DNA of 64,000 nt from Myxococcota bacterium. Its GTDB lineage: Bacteria; Myxococcota_A; UBA9160; UBA6930. Shown here one piece after another: positions 1 to 7,632 of the stretch; positions within the stretch are counted from its first letter, which is position 1, and every line of letters starts with the position of its first letter. The notes under the pieces are model-generated. The model saw only the letters and a list, made by a program, of their open reading frames with translations. It did no database searches and had not been told where the DNA came from. Position numbers and translations under genes: made by a program. The stretch covers positions 682,001-746,000 of the forward strand of contig JANQOX010000005.1 of the NCBI GenBank assembly GCA_028285625.1. Reading direction: 5' to 3'.

Positions 1-2
1 AC

Positions 3-650
3 GTCGATCCGGCGCGCGTGACCGTGGCGCCCCTCGGCACGCAGCCGAGCTTCGCCGACCCGGTGCCCGAAGCCGCGCTCGCCGAGGTGCGGCGCAAGCA
101 CGGGATCGAGCGGCCGTACCTCTTCTCGCTGAACGATCTGCAGCCGCGCAAGAATCTCGAGGGCATCGTGCGGGCGTTCGACCGCCTGTGCGACTGGGGC
201 CACGAGATCGACCTGGTGATCGCCGGTCGCCCGCTCTGGGAGTACCCGGCCTTCGACGAGGCGCTGGCGTCGTCGCGTCACCGCGACCGCATCCGCATGG
301 CGGGCTACGTCGATGCGGAGGACGTGGCGCCTCTCTACCAGGGGGCGCGCGCCTTCGTCTACGCCTCCTACTACGAAGGCTGGGGCCTCCAGACCCACGA
401 GGCGATGGCGGCGGGGGTCCCCGTGGCCGTGACCCGGGACTCGGCCATGGCCGAGATCTCCGAGGGTGCGGCCGTCACCTTCGATCCCCACGATGCCGAG
501 GACATGGCCAAGGCGATCGAACGCCTCCTGGGGGACGACGCGCTGCGAGAGCGGCTGATCGCAGACGGCCGCCGGGTGGCCGGCGGCTACGGCTGGCGCC
601 GGACCGGTCGCATCACGCTCGACGTGTGCGAGCGCGTCCTCGGCGCGTGA
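3..650 (+). CDS. Glycosyltransferase, GT4-type, C-terminal part (5' truncated)
   Basis: This is the donor-binding half of a GT-B fold glycosyltransferase that moves a sugar from a nucleotide-sugar onto an unknown acceptor, probably in surface polysaccharide synthesis. The frame is open to the left window edge. The in-frame GTG at 18 is preceded by VDPAR and followed by VAPLG, which is interdomain sequence rather than a real N-terminus. Visible landmarks are LNDLQPRKNLEG at the start of the donor domain and the EX7E motif EGWGLQTHE, then the usual C-terminal helix rich in ADxMAxAIxxLL. The family assignment is firm; donor and acceptor cannot be read from the sequence. It converges on the Rrf2 gene with 13 bp between stops. 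Confidence 0.9.
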   Translation, partial: VDPARVTVAPLGTQPSFADPVPEAALAEVRRKHGIERPYLFSLNDLQPRKNLEGIVRAFDRLCDWGHEIDLVIAGRPLWEYPAFDEALASSRHRDRIRMAGYVDAEDVAPLYQGARAFVYASYYEGWGLQTHEAMAAGVPVAVTRDSAMAEISEGAAVTFDPHDAEDMAKAIERLLGDDALRERLIADGRRVAGGYGWRRTGRITLDVCERVLGA

Positions 651-663
651 CCGCGCCTGCGGC

Positions 664-1071
664 CTAAGGGCCTCGCACCAGGTCGGCGAGCGTCGTCGAC
701 TCGAGAAACGCGGTCAGTTCGCTCGAGACCGACTGCCAGCGATCGTGGGCCGCGCAAGGGTCGTCGTCGGAGCAGGTCGGCCGGCCCAGCAGGCAGTGGC
801 GCTCGCCGTAGGCGGGCTCGAGCGGCCCCACCACCGAGGCCAGGGCGATCTCGTCGGGGGCCGCGACGAGCCGGAACCCGCCCTTGGGCCCGCGCTCGGA
901 CACCAGCACGCGTTCGCGCGCCAGCTGGTGGAGGATCTTCGAGAGGTAGTTGCGCGGCACCCCGAGGCCCGCGGCGATGTCACCGACCGGCGTCGGGCGC
1001 TCTTCGGCCCATCGCTCGGCGAGAAACGCCGCGGCCTGCAGGGCGTAGCGGCTGGTCTGGGACAGGAACAT
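664..1071 (-). CDS. Rrf2-family Fe-S transcriptional regulator, candidate NO sensor (NsrR-like)
   Basis: A 135-residue Rrf2 winged-helix regulator. The N-terminal helix-turn-helix (about residues 25-60, with NYLSKILHQLARERVL) is followed by three cysteines C93, C100 and C106 (CX6CX5C), which in NsrR/IscR-type members bind an Fe-S cluster that reacts with NO, oxygen or redox signals. It is divergent from norC with a 182 bp shared intergenic region holding an AT-rich dyad, so control of the norCBQD operon and itself is the natural reading. The cysteine spacing is close to, but not the same as, E. coli NsrR (CX4CX5C). NO sensing is inferred from context; an iron-sulfur or redox role is the alternative. 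Confidence 0.85.
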   Translation of the reverse strand: MFLSQTSRYALQAAAFLAERWAEERPTPVGDIAAGLGVPRNYLSKILHQLARERVLVSERGPKGGFRLVAAPDEIALASVVGPLEPAYGERHCLLGRPTCSDDDPCAAHDRWQSVSSELTAFLESTTLADLVRGP

Positions 1072-1111
1072 CGGCGCCCCGCATGCGTTCTCCTGCCCTC
1101 GGCCCCTTGCA

Positions 1112-1135
1112 TTTAATCATATTGACATGATAATA
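1112..1135. promoter_or_regulatory. AT-rich dyad between the Rrf2 gene and norC, candidate Rrf2 operator
   Basis: The only AT-rich island in this intergenic region carries the inverted repeat ATCAT-N6-ATGAT (1116-1120 and 1127-1131), with further pairing at 1114/1133 and 1112/1135. It lies 41 bp from the Rrf2 start codon and about 120 bp from norC. The size and symmetry suit a dimeric winged-helix repressor. A TTGACA at 1122-1127 overlaps the dyad, but no good -10 follows at 16-18 bp. Confidence 0.5.
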
Positions 1136-1253
1136 GCAGTATTGGATTTCAGGGGGCCGCGGCAGGCCGGTTCAGGGCCTCCCGCGGCGAGTCCGGCCGG
1201 GGCGCGGGCCGCCGGTCGGCACGAGAAACCCATCCTAGGGGAGGCGGGCGGCG

Positions 1254-1943
1254 ATGCTCACCAAATCGCAGGCGAGGCTCTTCTTCATCGGCGGGACGGC
1301 GTTCTTCTCGCTGATCTTCGTGATGCTCACGGTCGACACGCTGCGGCAGATCCCGGAGCGGCAGAACACGAAGGCCATGACCGCGTCGGTCGTCCGCGGC
1401 AAGACCATCTGGGACGACCGCAACTGCATGGGCTGTCACACGATCCTCGGCGAGGGGGCGTACTACGCACCCGAGCTCACGCTCGTCGTGAACCGCCGCG
1501 GTCCCGAGTGGATCCGGATCTTCCTGCGCGACCCCCAGGCCATGTACCCGGGCAAGCGCAAGATGATCCAGTACGACTTCAGCGAGGAGCAGATCACGGA
1601 CGTGATCGCCTTCCTCGATTGGATCGGCAAGATCGACACCAACGGGTTTCCCCCGGAGCCCGACCTGAAGCCGCAGGTCGCGCTCGCGAAGGCGTCCGTG
1701 GCCGCCGTCTCGGACCGGCCGGCGTACTTCGACTCGGTGTGCACGGCCTGTCACGCGGTGGCCGGACAGGGCGGCACGTTCGGGCCGGCCCTCGACGGCG
1801 TCGCGACCCGCATCGATCCGGTGGCGCTCGATACCTGGCTGGCCGACCCGCAGAAGGTCAAGCCCGGGACCGCCATGCCCAATCTCGAACTCTCCGATGA
1901 GCTGCGCGCCGAACTGGTCGCCTGGCTCTCCACCCTCGAGTAG
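1254..1943 (+). CDS. norC: Nitric oxide reductase subunit C with an extra C-terminal cytochrome c domain
   Basis: Membrane-anchored cytochrome c subunit that feeds electrons to NorB for 2 NO + 2e- + 2H+ to N2O. Residues 9-27 form the membrane anchor, with the rest periplasmic. The canonical NorC domain has heme motif CMGCH (58-62), likely axial M104, and the typical ending FLDWIGKIDTNGFPP (about 119-133), where ordinary NorC of about 150 residues stops. Here the frame continues for another ~95 residues with a second heme site CTACH (163-167) and axial Met in GTAMPN (M208), i.e. a fused class I cytochrome c domain. The start has a strong GGGGAGG ribosome site 9 bp upstream. First gene of norCBQD; norB follows 10 bp after its stop. 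Confidence 0.93.
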   Translation: MLTKSQARLFFIGGTAFFSLIFVMLTVDTLRQIPERQNTKAMTASVVRGKTIWDDRNCMGCHTILGEGAYYAPELTLVVNRRGPEWIRIFLRDPQAMYPGKRKMIQYDFSEEQITDVIAFLDWIGKIDTNGFPPEPDLKPQVALAKASVAAVSDRPAYFDSVCTACHAVAGQGGTFGPALDGVATRIDPVALDTWLADPQKVKPGTAMPNLELSDELRAELVAWLSTLE

Positions 1944-1953
1944 GAGGAGCGTG

Positions 1954-3291
1954 ATGAAGTTCCGGTCCCAGCGCGTCGCGTACCTGTTCTTTGCGACGTC
2001 CCTCTTGTTGTTCAGCCTGCAGATCGTCTTCGGCTTCATCATGGGCTTCGCGCACATGGGATACGACGTGCTCCACGACGTGATCCCGTTCAACGCGGCC
2101 CGCACGTCGCACCTGAACCTGCTGGTGTTCTGGCTGCTGTCCGGCTTCATGGGCGCCGCCTACTACATCGTGCCCGAAGAAGCCGACCGCGAGCTCCACA
2201 GCGAGAAGCTCGCCGTCATCCAATGGGCCGGGCTGGTGATCGTCGGCGTGACGGCGATCATCGGTTTCCAGTTCGAGTGGTGGGAGGGGCGCAAGTTCCT
2301 CGAGATCCCGCGGCCGCTCGACTACCTGGTGGTCGTCGACGTGCTGCTGTTCCTGTACGTGGTGGGTCGGACGGCGCTCGGCGCCGAACGGTTCACCACG
2401 ACGGGCAGCGTGCTGCTCGTGGGTCTCACGGCGGCGGCGCTGCTCTACCTGCCCGGCATGATCACGTTCGAGAGCCAGGTCATGGACTCCTACTTCCGCT
2501 GGTGGGTCGTGCACCTGTGGGTCGAGGGGGTCTGGGAGCTCATCATGGGCGGGATCCTGTCGTTCCTGCTCATCAAGCTGACCGGCGTCGATCGCGAGCT
2601 GATCGAAAAATGGCTCTACGTGATCGTCGGGTTCACGTTCCTGTCGGGCATCCTCGGCACGGGGCACCACTACTACTACATCGGCGCGCCCGAGTACTGG
2701 CTGCTCGTGGGCGGCATCTTCAGCGCGCTCGAGCCCCTGGCGTTTCTGGGCATGGCGCTCTACGCGGTCACGATGGCGCGCCGGGGTGGCATGAATCACC
2801 CGAACCGCATCGCGCTGTTCTGGACCGTCGGCTGCGGGATCATGTCGTTCGTCGGGGCTGGCTTCCTGGGCTTCGCCCACACACTGCCGCAGGTGAACCT
2901 GTGGACGCATGGAACGATCATCACCGCCATGCACGGCCACATGGCCTTCTGGGGCGCCTACGCCATGTTGGTGCTGGCGATGATCTCCTATGCGATGCCC
3001 AACATGACGGGTCGCAAGCTCTTCAGCGGCTGGGCCCCCGAGTGGGCGTTCTGGATCTCCAACGTCGGCATGATCGGCATGACGGGCGCCTTTGCCGTGG
3101 CCGGCATCGCGCAGGTCTACATGGAGCGCAAGATCGGCATGGACTTCCTGGCCGTGCAGGAGGCAGTCGAGGTGCACTTCGCCGGCGTCGTGCTCGCCGC
3201 GTGTCTGCTCACGGTCGGCATCGGCATGTTCATCTGGAACTTCGTGCAGTACGGCCTGCCCAATGACGAGGCGGTCGGGCAGGGCGGATGA
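1954..3291 (+). CDS. norB: Nitric oxide reductase catalytic subunit B (cNOR)
   Basis: Twelve-helix heme-copper-superfamily subunit (445 residues) of cytochrome c-dependent NO reductase. Expected ligands are present: H53 and H329 for low-spin heme b, H327 for heme b3, H187, H238 and H239 for FeB, plus glutamates E191 and E195 in the VEGVWE segment that mark NOR rather than oxidase. No N-terminal quinol-oxidase extension is present, so it is cNOR and not qNOR, in keeping with the adjacent norC. The ATG at 1954 is chosen because GGAGG sits just upstream; an in-frame extension to 1897 would overlap norC and gives non-membrane sequence. The stop overlaps the norQ start by 4 bp (ATGA). Confidence 0.96.
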   Translation: MKFRSQRVAYLFFATSLLLFSLQIVFGFIMGFAHMGYDVLHDVIPFNAARTSHLNLLVFWLLSGFMGAAYYIVPEEADRELHSEKLAVIQWAGLVIVGVTAIIGFQFEWWEGRKFLEIPRPLDYLVVVDVLLFLYVVGRTALGAERFTTTGSVLLVGLTAAALLYLPGMITFESQVMDSYFRWWVVHLWVEGVWELIMGGILSFLLIKLTGVDRELIEKWLYVIVGFTFLSGILGTGHHYYYIGAPEYWLLVGGIFSALEPLAFLGMALYAVTMARRGGMNHPNRIALFWTVGCGIMSFVGAGFLGFAHTLPQVNLWTHGTIITAMHGHMAFWGAYAMLVLAMISYAMPNMTGRKLFSGWAPEWAFWISNVGMIGMTGAFAVAGIAQVYMERKIGMDFLAVQEAVEVHFAGVVLAACLLTVGIGMFIWNFVQYGLPNDEAVGQGG

Positions 3292-4097
3292 GCGCGGTGG
3301 CCTCGCCGACCCGACCCGAGGCCGCCGACCTGCCCTGGTACCGGCCCGTGGGCGAGGAGTGTGCGCTCTTCGAGCAGGCGTACCGGCTGCGGACACCCCT
3401 GCTGCTGAAGGGGCCCACCGGTTGCGGCAAGTCGCGGCTGGTCGAGCACATGGCGGCGCGGCTCGGGCGCGAGTTGGTGACCGTCGCCTGCCATGACGAG
3501 ACCTCGGCCGTCGACCTGACCGGTCGCTACCTGCTCGAAGGCGGCGAGACGGTCTGGCAGGACGGCCCCGTCACCCGGGCCGTGCGCAGCGGCGCCATCC
3601 TCTACCTGGACGAGTTCGCCGAGGCGCGCAGCGACGTGGTGGTGGTGGTGCATCCGCTCGCCGATCACCGCCGCGAGCTGCATCTCGACCGTCACGACGA
3701 AACGCTCGTGGCCCCCGAATCGTTCATGCTGGTCGCGAGCTTCAACCCGGGCTACCAGCGCGGGCTGAAGGAACTGAAGCCGTCCACGCGCCAGCGCTTC
3801 GTGGCGATCTCGTTCGACTACCCCGAGCCGGGTGTGGAGCAGGAGATCGTCACCGGCGAGACCGGCCTCGACGCCGCACGTGCGCGCAAGCTGGTCGCAC
3901 TGGCGGCAAAGATGCGCGAGGTGGAGACCCTGGGCCTGGCCGAGCGCCCCTCGACCCGGTTGCTCGTGAACGCCGCGCACCTGCTCTCGGCGGGCGTCGC
4001 GCCGCGTGCTGCCTGCGACCACGCGATCGTCCAGGCGCTGACCGACGAGGGCGACGTGGCCCAGGGCCTGCGAGAGCTGGTCGCGCTGGTCTTCTGA
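3288..4097 (+). CDS. norQ: NorQ, AAA+ (MoxR/CbbQ-type) ATPase for NOR maturation
   Basis: A 269-residue cytoplasmic AAA+ ATPase of the CbbQ/NirQ/NorQ group. Walker A is GPTGCGKS (42-49) and Walker B ILYLDE (104-109), followed by the arginine-bearing stretch STRQRF. With NorD it forms a chaperone pair that activates NO reductase, probably by inserting the non-heme FeB iron. It overlaps norB by 4 bp and is followed after 2 bp by norD, so the three are translationally linked. Function follows from family knowledge plus operon position. Confidence 0.93.
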   Translation: MSAVASPTRPEAADLPWYRPVGEECALFEQAYRLRTPLLLKGPTGCGKSRLVEHMAARLGRELVTVACHDETSAVDLTGRYLLEGGETVWQDGPVTRAVRSGAILYLDEFAEARSDVVVVVHPLADHRRELHLDRHDETLVAPESFMLVASFNPGYQRGLKELKPSTRQRFVAISFDYPEPGVEQEIVTGETGLDAARARKLVALAAKMREVETLGLAERPSTRLLVNAAHLLSAGVAPRAACDHAIVQALTDEGDVAQGLRELVALVF

Positions 4098-4099
4098 GC

Positions 4100-5986
4100 G
4101 TGGCCTGGCAGGACTGGCTCGACTGGGAGGAGAACGTCTTCCGGGGCCTGCTCGCCGGTTGGCGCCGGATGCGATCCGCGGTACCGCGGGAGGAGGCGGG
4201 CGGCACGGCGTTCGAGACGCACGCCGCGCCCCTTTCGGTGCTGGCCCAGCTGCTGGCCGGCGAGCCCGTCCGCCTGCGGCGGGCCCAGGGGGCGGGCGGC
4301 CTGCGCGGCGCAGACCTGCTGCTGCCCGCGCGCATGGATCTCGGCGGGGGCGCGCAACTCGATGCCGACGCCCTGCGCGCGCAGGTGGTGGTGCTGGCCG
4401 GCCTACGTCGGTTGCGTCGAGGGCACCGGGCCCCGCCGGACGATTCCTACGAGGGCGCGCTGGCCGCACTCCAAGCCGCACGCGAGGCCGCCGACCTCAT
4501 GGAGCGCGAGCTGCCGGGGTTTCGTGAGCTCCACGCGCGAGTCCGGGCGCAGGTGCTGGCCACGCGCGGCGTTCCCGACGCGCTGGGCGCCGGCACACGC
4601 GAGGCCGATCTCGAGCGAGCGCGTCAGGCGGCGCTGCGCGGCGACGTGCCCTGGGACGACCCGGCCCTTCGCGCGCGGTTGGTGGGGCCCCGAAGCGGTC
4701 GCCATCGCAGCCCGCCGCTGCCCGTCTGGGGCGAGTGGCTGACCTCGCCCGAGGAACTCGACCCCGGCGTGCCGTGCCCTCTCGAGCCCGATCCCGATGG
4801 GCAGCCCGCCACGGAGGCCGAGGCACCCGACGTGGGGGCGCTGCGCCGGGTCGACCTGCCCGAGCCGGAGGAGGAGCAGGCGCCTCCCAGTGCGCCGTTC
4901 GAACGCGCCGAGACCCTCGACGCCTACCGCGGGGGGCACCGCGATCTCGACGGCAGCGACGAGCTCGAAGCGCAGCTCGAGGCGCTCGAGCAGGTCGAGC
5001 TGGGGGACCTGTTCCGGGGCAACCAGACGGCGCAGTCGCTGCTCAAGGCCGACCTCGAACTGGGCGCCGACATCGCCGACGCCCGGGAGACGGCGGGGGA
5101 GGGAGGCATCGCCTACGACGAGTGGGACGCCCGGCGCCGCCGCTACCGTAAAGGCTGGTGCACCGTGTATCCCGATCGCGCGCCTCTCGGCGACACCCGC
5201 TGGGCCAGCGAGCGGTTGCACGAACACCGCGAGCTGGTGCGCCGCCTCCGCCATCGGCTCGAGGCCCACCGTGCCGGATTGCGTGCGGTTCCGCGTCAGC
5301 TCGACGGCGAGGACATCGATCTCGAGGCGGCGCTCGACGATCACGTGGCCCGCACGGCGGGCCGCGCGGCGGACCCGCGGCTCTACGTGCAACAGGCGAA
5401 GCGCAGGCGCGACTTCGCCACGACCGTCCTGCTCGACGTCTCGATGTCGACCGACTCGTGGGTGGATGGGCGCCGCATCCTCGACGTGGCGCGCGAGGCC
5501 ACGCTGGTGCTCGGCGAAGTGGCCCACGGACTCGGCGACCGGATCGAAGTACTGGCCTTCGCTTCCGAGACGCGCAACCGATGCCACGTGTGGCGGGTCT
5601 GCGCCGACGGCGAGCCCTGGACCGATGCTCGGCGCAGACTCGCCGCGCTGGTGCCGCGCGGCTACACGCGCATCGGGCCCGCGCTGCGGCACGCCACCGA
5701 CCGGCTCGCGTCCACGCCCGCCGAGCGTCGCCTGCTGCTGCTGCTGAGCGACGGCAAGCCCACGGACTACGACCGCTACGAGGGCCGCTATGGCGTGGCC
5801 GACGTGCGGCAGGCGATCCGCGAGGCGCACGATCGCGAGATCCACACCCACGCCCTGGCCATCGACGCGGTGGCGCGCGACTACCTGCCCGCACTCTTCG
5901 GGCAGGGGGGTTGGCACGTGCTGCCGCAGCCCGACCACCTCGTCGAAGCGCTGACGGCGGTGTACGGCCGGCTCACGGCGAGGTAG
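4100..5986 (+). CDS. norD: NorD, von Willebrand factor A protein for NOR maturation
   Basis: A 628-residue partner of NorQ starting with GTG. The N-terminal two thirds are charged and helical. The C-terminal von Willebrand A domain carries the MIDAS motif DVSMS (D446, S448, S450) and a later SDGKPTDYD loop that completes the metal site. NorD is thought to bind the reductase or its membrane helper and recruit the NorQ ring. It is the last gene of the operon; no norE, norF or nitrite reductase gene follows, so NO probably comes from outside or from an unlinked nir gene. I see no clear terminator in the 40 bp before the convergent aldolase gene. Confidence 0.92.
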   Translation: MAWQDWLDWEENVFRGLLAGWRRMRSAVPREEAGGTAFETHAAPLSVLAQLLAGEPVRLRRAQGAGGLRGADLLLPARMDLGGGAQLDADALRAQVVVLAGLRRLRRGHRAPPDDSYEGALAALQAAREAADLMERELPGFRELHARVRAQVLATRGVPDALGAGTREADLERARQAALRGDVPWDDPALRARLVGPRSGRHRSPPLPVWGEWLTSPEELDPGVPCPLEPDPDGQPATEAEAPDVGALRRVDLPEPEEEQAPPSAPFERAETLDAYRGGHRDLDGSDELEAQLEALEQVELGDLFRGNQTAQSLLKADLELGADIADARETAGEGGIAYDEWDARRRRYRKGWCTVYPDRAPLGDTRWASERLHEHRELVRRLRHRLEAHRAGLRAVPRQLDGEDIDLEAALDDHVARTAGRAADPRLYVQQAKRRRDFATTVLLDVSMSTDSWVDGRRILDVAREATLVLGEVAHGLGDRIEVLAFASETRNRCHVWRVCADGEPWTDARRRLAALVPRGYTRIGPALRHATDRLASTPAERRLLLLLSDGKPTDYDRYEGRYGVADVRQAIREAHDREIHTHALAIDAVARDYLPALFGQGGWHVLPQPDHLVEALTAVYGRLTAR

Positions 5987-6026
5987 GCGCTCCCGATTCC
6001 CGCTGCCCGTCGCCTCCGCGCGCGGG

Positions 6027-6788
6027 TCAGTCGCGGTAGCTCGGGTCGATGCGATCCAGGCGGCGAAGCAGCGCGGGCCAAGCGAGCTTGCGCCCGATGA
6101 TCGGCAGGCCCGCCTGGGCGATGGCCGCAGTCTTCTCCGCCGCTTCGGCCGGTGCATCGAGCAGGGCGCCGCCGGCCTGGGCCGCGATCTGGGCTTCGCA
6201 CGCGCGCTCGAGCATGTACATGCGAAGCCACGCGTCCGAGACGGTTTCGCCCACGGTGAGCGTGCCGTGATTGCGCAGGATGAGCGCGTTGCGATCGCCC
6301 AGGTCGCGGACGATGCGTTCGCGCTCGGCGAGGTCCTCGGCGATGCCCTCGAAGTCGTGGTAGGCCACCTCGCCGTGGATCTGCAGCGCCGTCTGGGTGA
6401 TCGGCAGCAGGCCGGCGGGCTGCGCCGAGACCGCTTGGCCCTGGACCGTGTGCAGGTGCACCACGCAGTGCGCATCCGAGCGGTTCATGTGCAGGGCGCT
6501 GTGGATCGTGAAGCCCGCCGCGTTGACCGGGTGCGGCGACGCGTCGACCTTGTTTCCCTCGACGTCGATCTTGACCAGGCTCGAGGCCGTGATCTCCTCG
6601 AACAGCAGGCCGTAGGGGTTGATCAGGAAGTGGTCGCTGTCGGGCACGCGGGCCGACAGATGCGTGAAGATCAGATCGTCCCAGCCGTGCAGGGCGACCA
6701 GGCGATAGGCGGCCGCGAGTTCGACGCGGACGGCCCATTCTTCGGGGGAGCAGTCGGGCTGGGACGGAGAGGCGAGGGCGGTGGACAT
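6027..6788 (-). CDS. Class II aldolase/adducin-family protein
   Basis: A 253-residue zinc-dependent class II aldolase/adducin-domain protein. The zinc-site histidines are visible in VVHLHT (HxH) and RNHG, with the early LxxxxNxSxR-like region replaced by THLSARVPDSDHFLINPYG. Bacterial stand-alone members cleave sugar phosphates such as fuculose- or ribulose-phosphate; this member belongs to the oxidoreductase-neighbour subgroup often left as 'class II aldolase/adducin' because substrates are unknown. The start has GAGGAGA 7 bp upstream. It is divergent from the Crp/Fnr gene and shares a control region containing a perfect palindrome. Confidence 0.85.
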   Translation of the reverse strand: MSTALASPSQPDCSPEEWAVRVELAAAYRLVALHGWDDLIFTHLSARVPDSDHFLINPYGLLFEEITASSLVKIDVEGNKVDASPHPVNAAGFTIHSALHMNRSDAHCVVHLHTVQGQAVSAQPAGLLPITQTALQIHGEVAYHDFEGIAEDLAERERIVRDLGDRNALILRNHGTLTVGETVSDAWLRMYMLERACEAQIAAQAGGALLDAPAEAAEKTAAIAQAGLPIIGRKLAWPALLRRLDRIDPSYRD

Positions 6789-6860
6789 CGGGTGTCTCCT
6801 CGGGTTCGGGGACTCGGTTTCTCGATGCCGACCAGCCTAGAGGGCGCCGGTCGGGCACAC

Positions 6861-6876
6861 TGCGATCGGGATCGCA
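6861..6876. promoter_or_regulatory. Perfect 16-bp palindrome with Crp/Fnr geometry
   Basis: TGCGATCGGGATCGCA reads as TGCGA-N6-TCGCA, the same half-site length and spacing as the CRP/FNR consensus TGTGA-N6-TCACA. All seven outer base pairs match. It lies in the divergent region, 73 bp from the aldolase start and 31 bp before the preferred TTG start (6908) of the Crp/Fnr gene. Autoregulation and control of the aldolase gene are likely. Confidence 0.65.
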
Positions 6877-6907
6877 GTTGGGCGATCTTCTCTCGGGGAC
6901 GGCTCCT

Positions 6908-7591
6908 TTGCCCGACAACCTCCTGATCCACAAAGAGTTCCTGAGGATCCTGCCCCAGGAGCTCACCGCCATGCTCGACACCCGGGCGGTCTCGAAGCGC
7001 TACCGGGACGGCCAGGTGATCTTTCGCCGTGGCGACGAGGGCCGCGGCTTCTTCGGGGTGCGGGCCGGGTGCGTGCAGGTGCTGGGGCGCGGCGGCGACG
7101 GCCGGGAGTTCGTGCTCACGGTGCTCTCTCCGGGGGAGTGGTTCGGCGAGCTCTCGCTCTTCGACGGGCTGCCGCGGACCCACGACAACGTCGCCATCGG
7201 CGACACCGAGCTCGCGTTCGTGCCCCAGCGCGAGTTCCACGCGCTGATGCGGGAGCACCCGGAGTTCTGGCCGCCCTTTGCCGAGCTGATGAGCCACCGG
7301 ATTCGCATGCTCTTCGGCTTTCTCGAAGACGCGGTGCTGCTCGACCTTCCGGCGCGACTCGCCAAGCGCATCCTCGAACTGGCCGGCGATCACGGTCGCG
7401 CGCAGCCCGACGGCGGCGTCGCCATCGAGCTGCACCTGCCCCAGGAGGATCTCGCCGCCATGGTGGGCGCGACCCGCGAGGCGGTGGGCCGCCACCTGAA
7501 GCGCTTCGAGCGGGCGGGCTGGATCGAACTGGCCTACGGGCGCCTGGTGGTGCGGTCGCGAGAGGGCCTGGCCAGCTCGTTCGAGGCCTGA
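6908..7591 (+). CDS. Crp/Fnr-family transcriptional regulator
   Basis: A 227-residue regulator with an N-terminal cyclic-nucleotide-type beta-barrel (GEWFGELSLFDGLPRTHD marks the phosphate-binding-cassette region), a long dimer helix and a C-terminal helix-turn-helix, LPQEDLAAMVGATREAVGRH. It lacks the N-terminal cysteine cluster of FNR, so it is not an Fe-S oxygen sensor; a small-molecule or heme (DNR-like) ligand is possible. The TTG at 6908 is preferred: an earlier TTG at 6878 would start translation 2 bp after the palindrome that looks like its own operator, whereas 6908 has GGGGAC upstream. It lies 0.9 kb from the nor operon, so a role in NO control is possible but unproven. Confidence 0.85.
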   Translation: MPDNLLIHKEFLRILPQELTAMLDTRAVSKRYRDGQVIFRRGDEGRGFFGVRAGCVQVLGRGGDGREFVLTVLSPGEWFGELSLFDGLPRTHDNVAIGDTELAFVPQREFHALMREHPEFWPPFAELMSHRIRMLFGFLEDAVLLDLPARLAKRILELAGDHGRAQPDGGVAIELHLPQEDLAAMVGATREAVGRHLKRFERAGWIELAYGRLVVRSREGLASSFEA

Positions 7592-7594
7592 CCC

Positions 7595-7629
7595 CCCAGG
7601 CCCGGGGCCCCATCGGGCCCCGGGCTGGG
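7595..7629. terminator. GC-rich hairpin between convergent genes
   Basis: Left arm 7595-7610 and right arm 7615-7629 pair along their whole length except for one bulged C, around the 4-nt loop CATC. It begins 4 bp after the Crp/Fnr stop and ends 3 bp before the stop of the convergent beta-propeller gene, the position expected of a bidirectional terminator. No U-tract follows on either strand. Confidence 0.6.
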
Positions 7630-7632
7630 TTG

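Noticed and set aside
1122-1127. TTGACA as the -35 box of the norC promoter
   Set aside because: No reasonable -10 lies 16-18 bp downstream; kept only as part of the dyad.
1897-1953. Upstream start for NorB
   Set aside because: It would overlap norC and add serine/proline-rich residues; the ATG at 1954 has GGAGG at correct distance and matches NorB numbering (H53).
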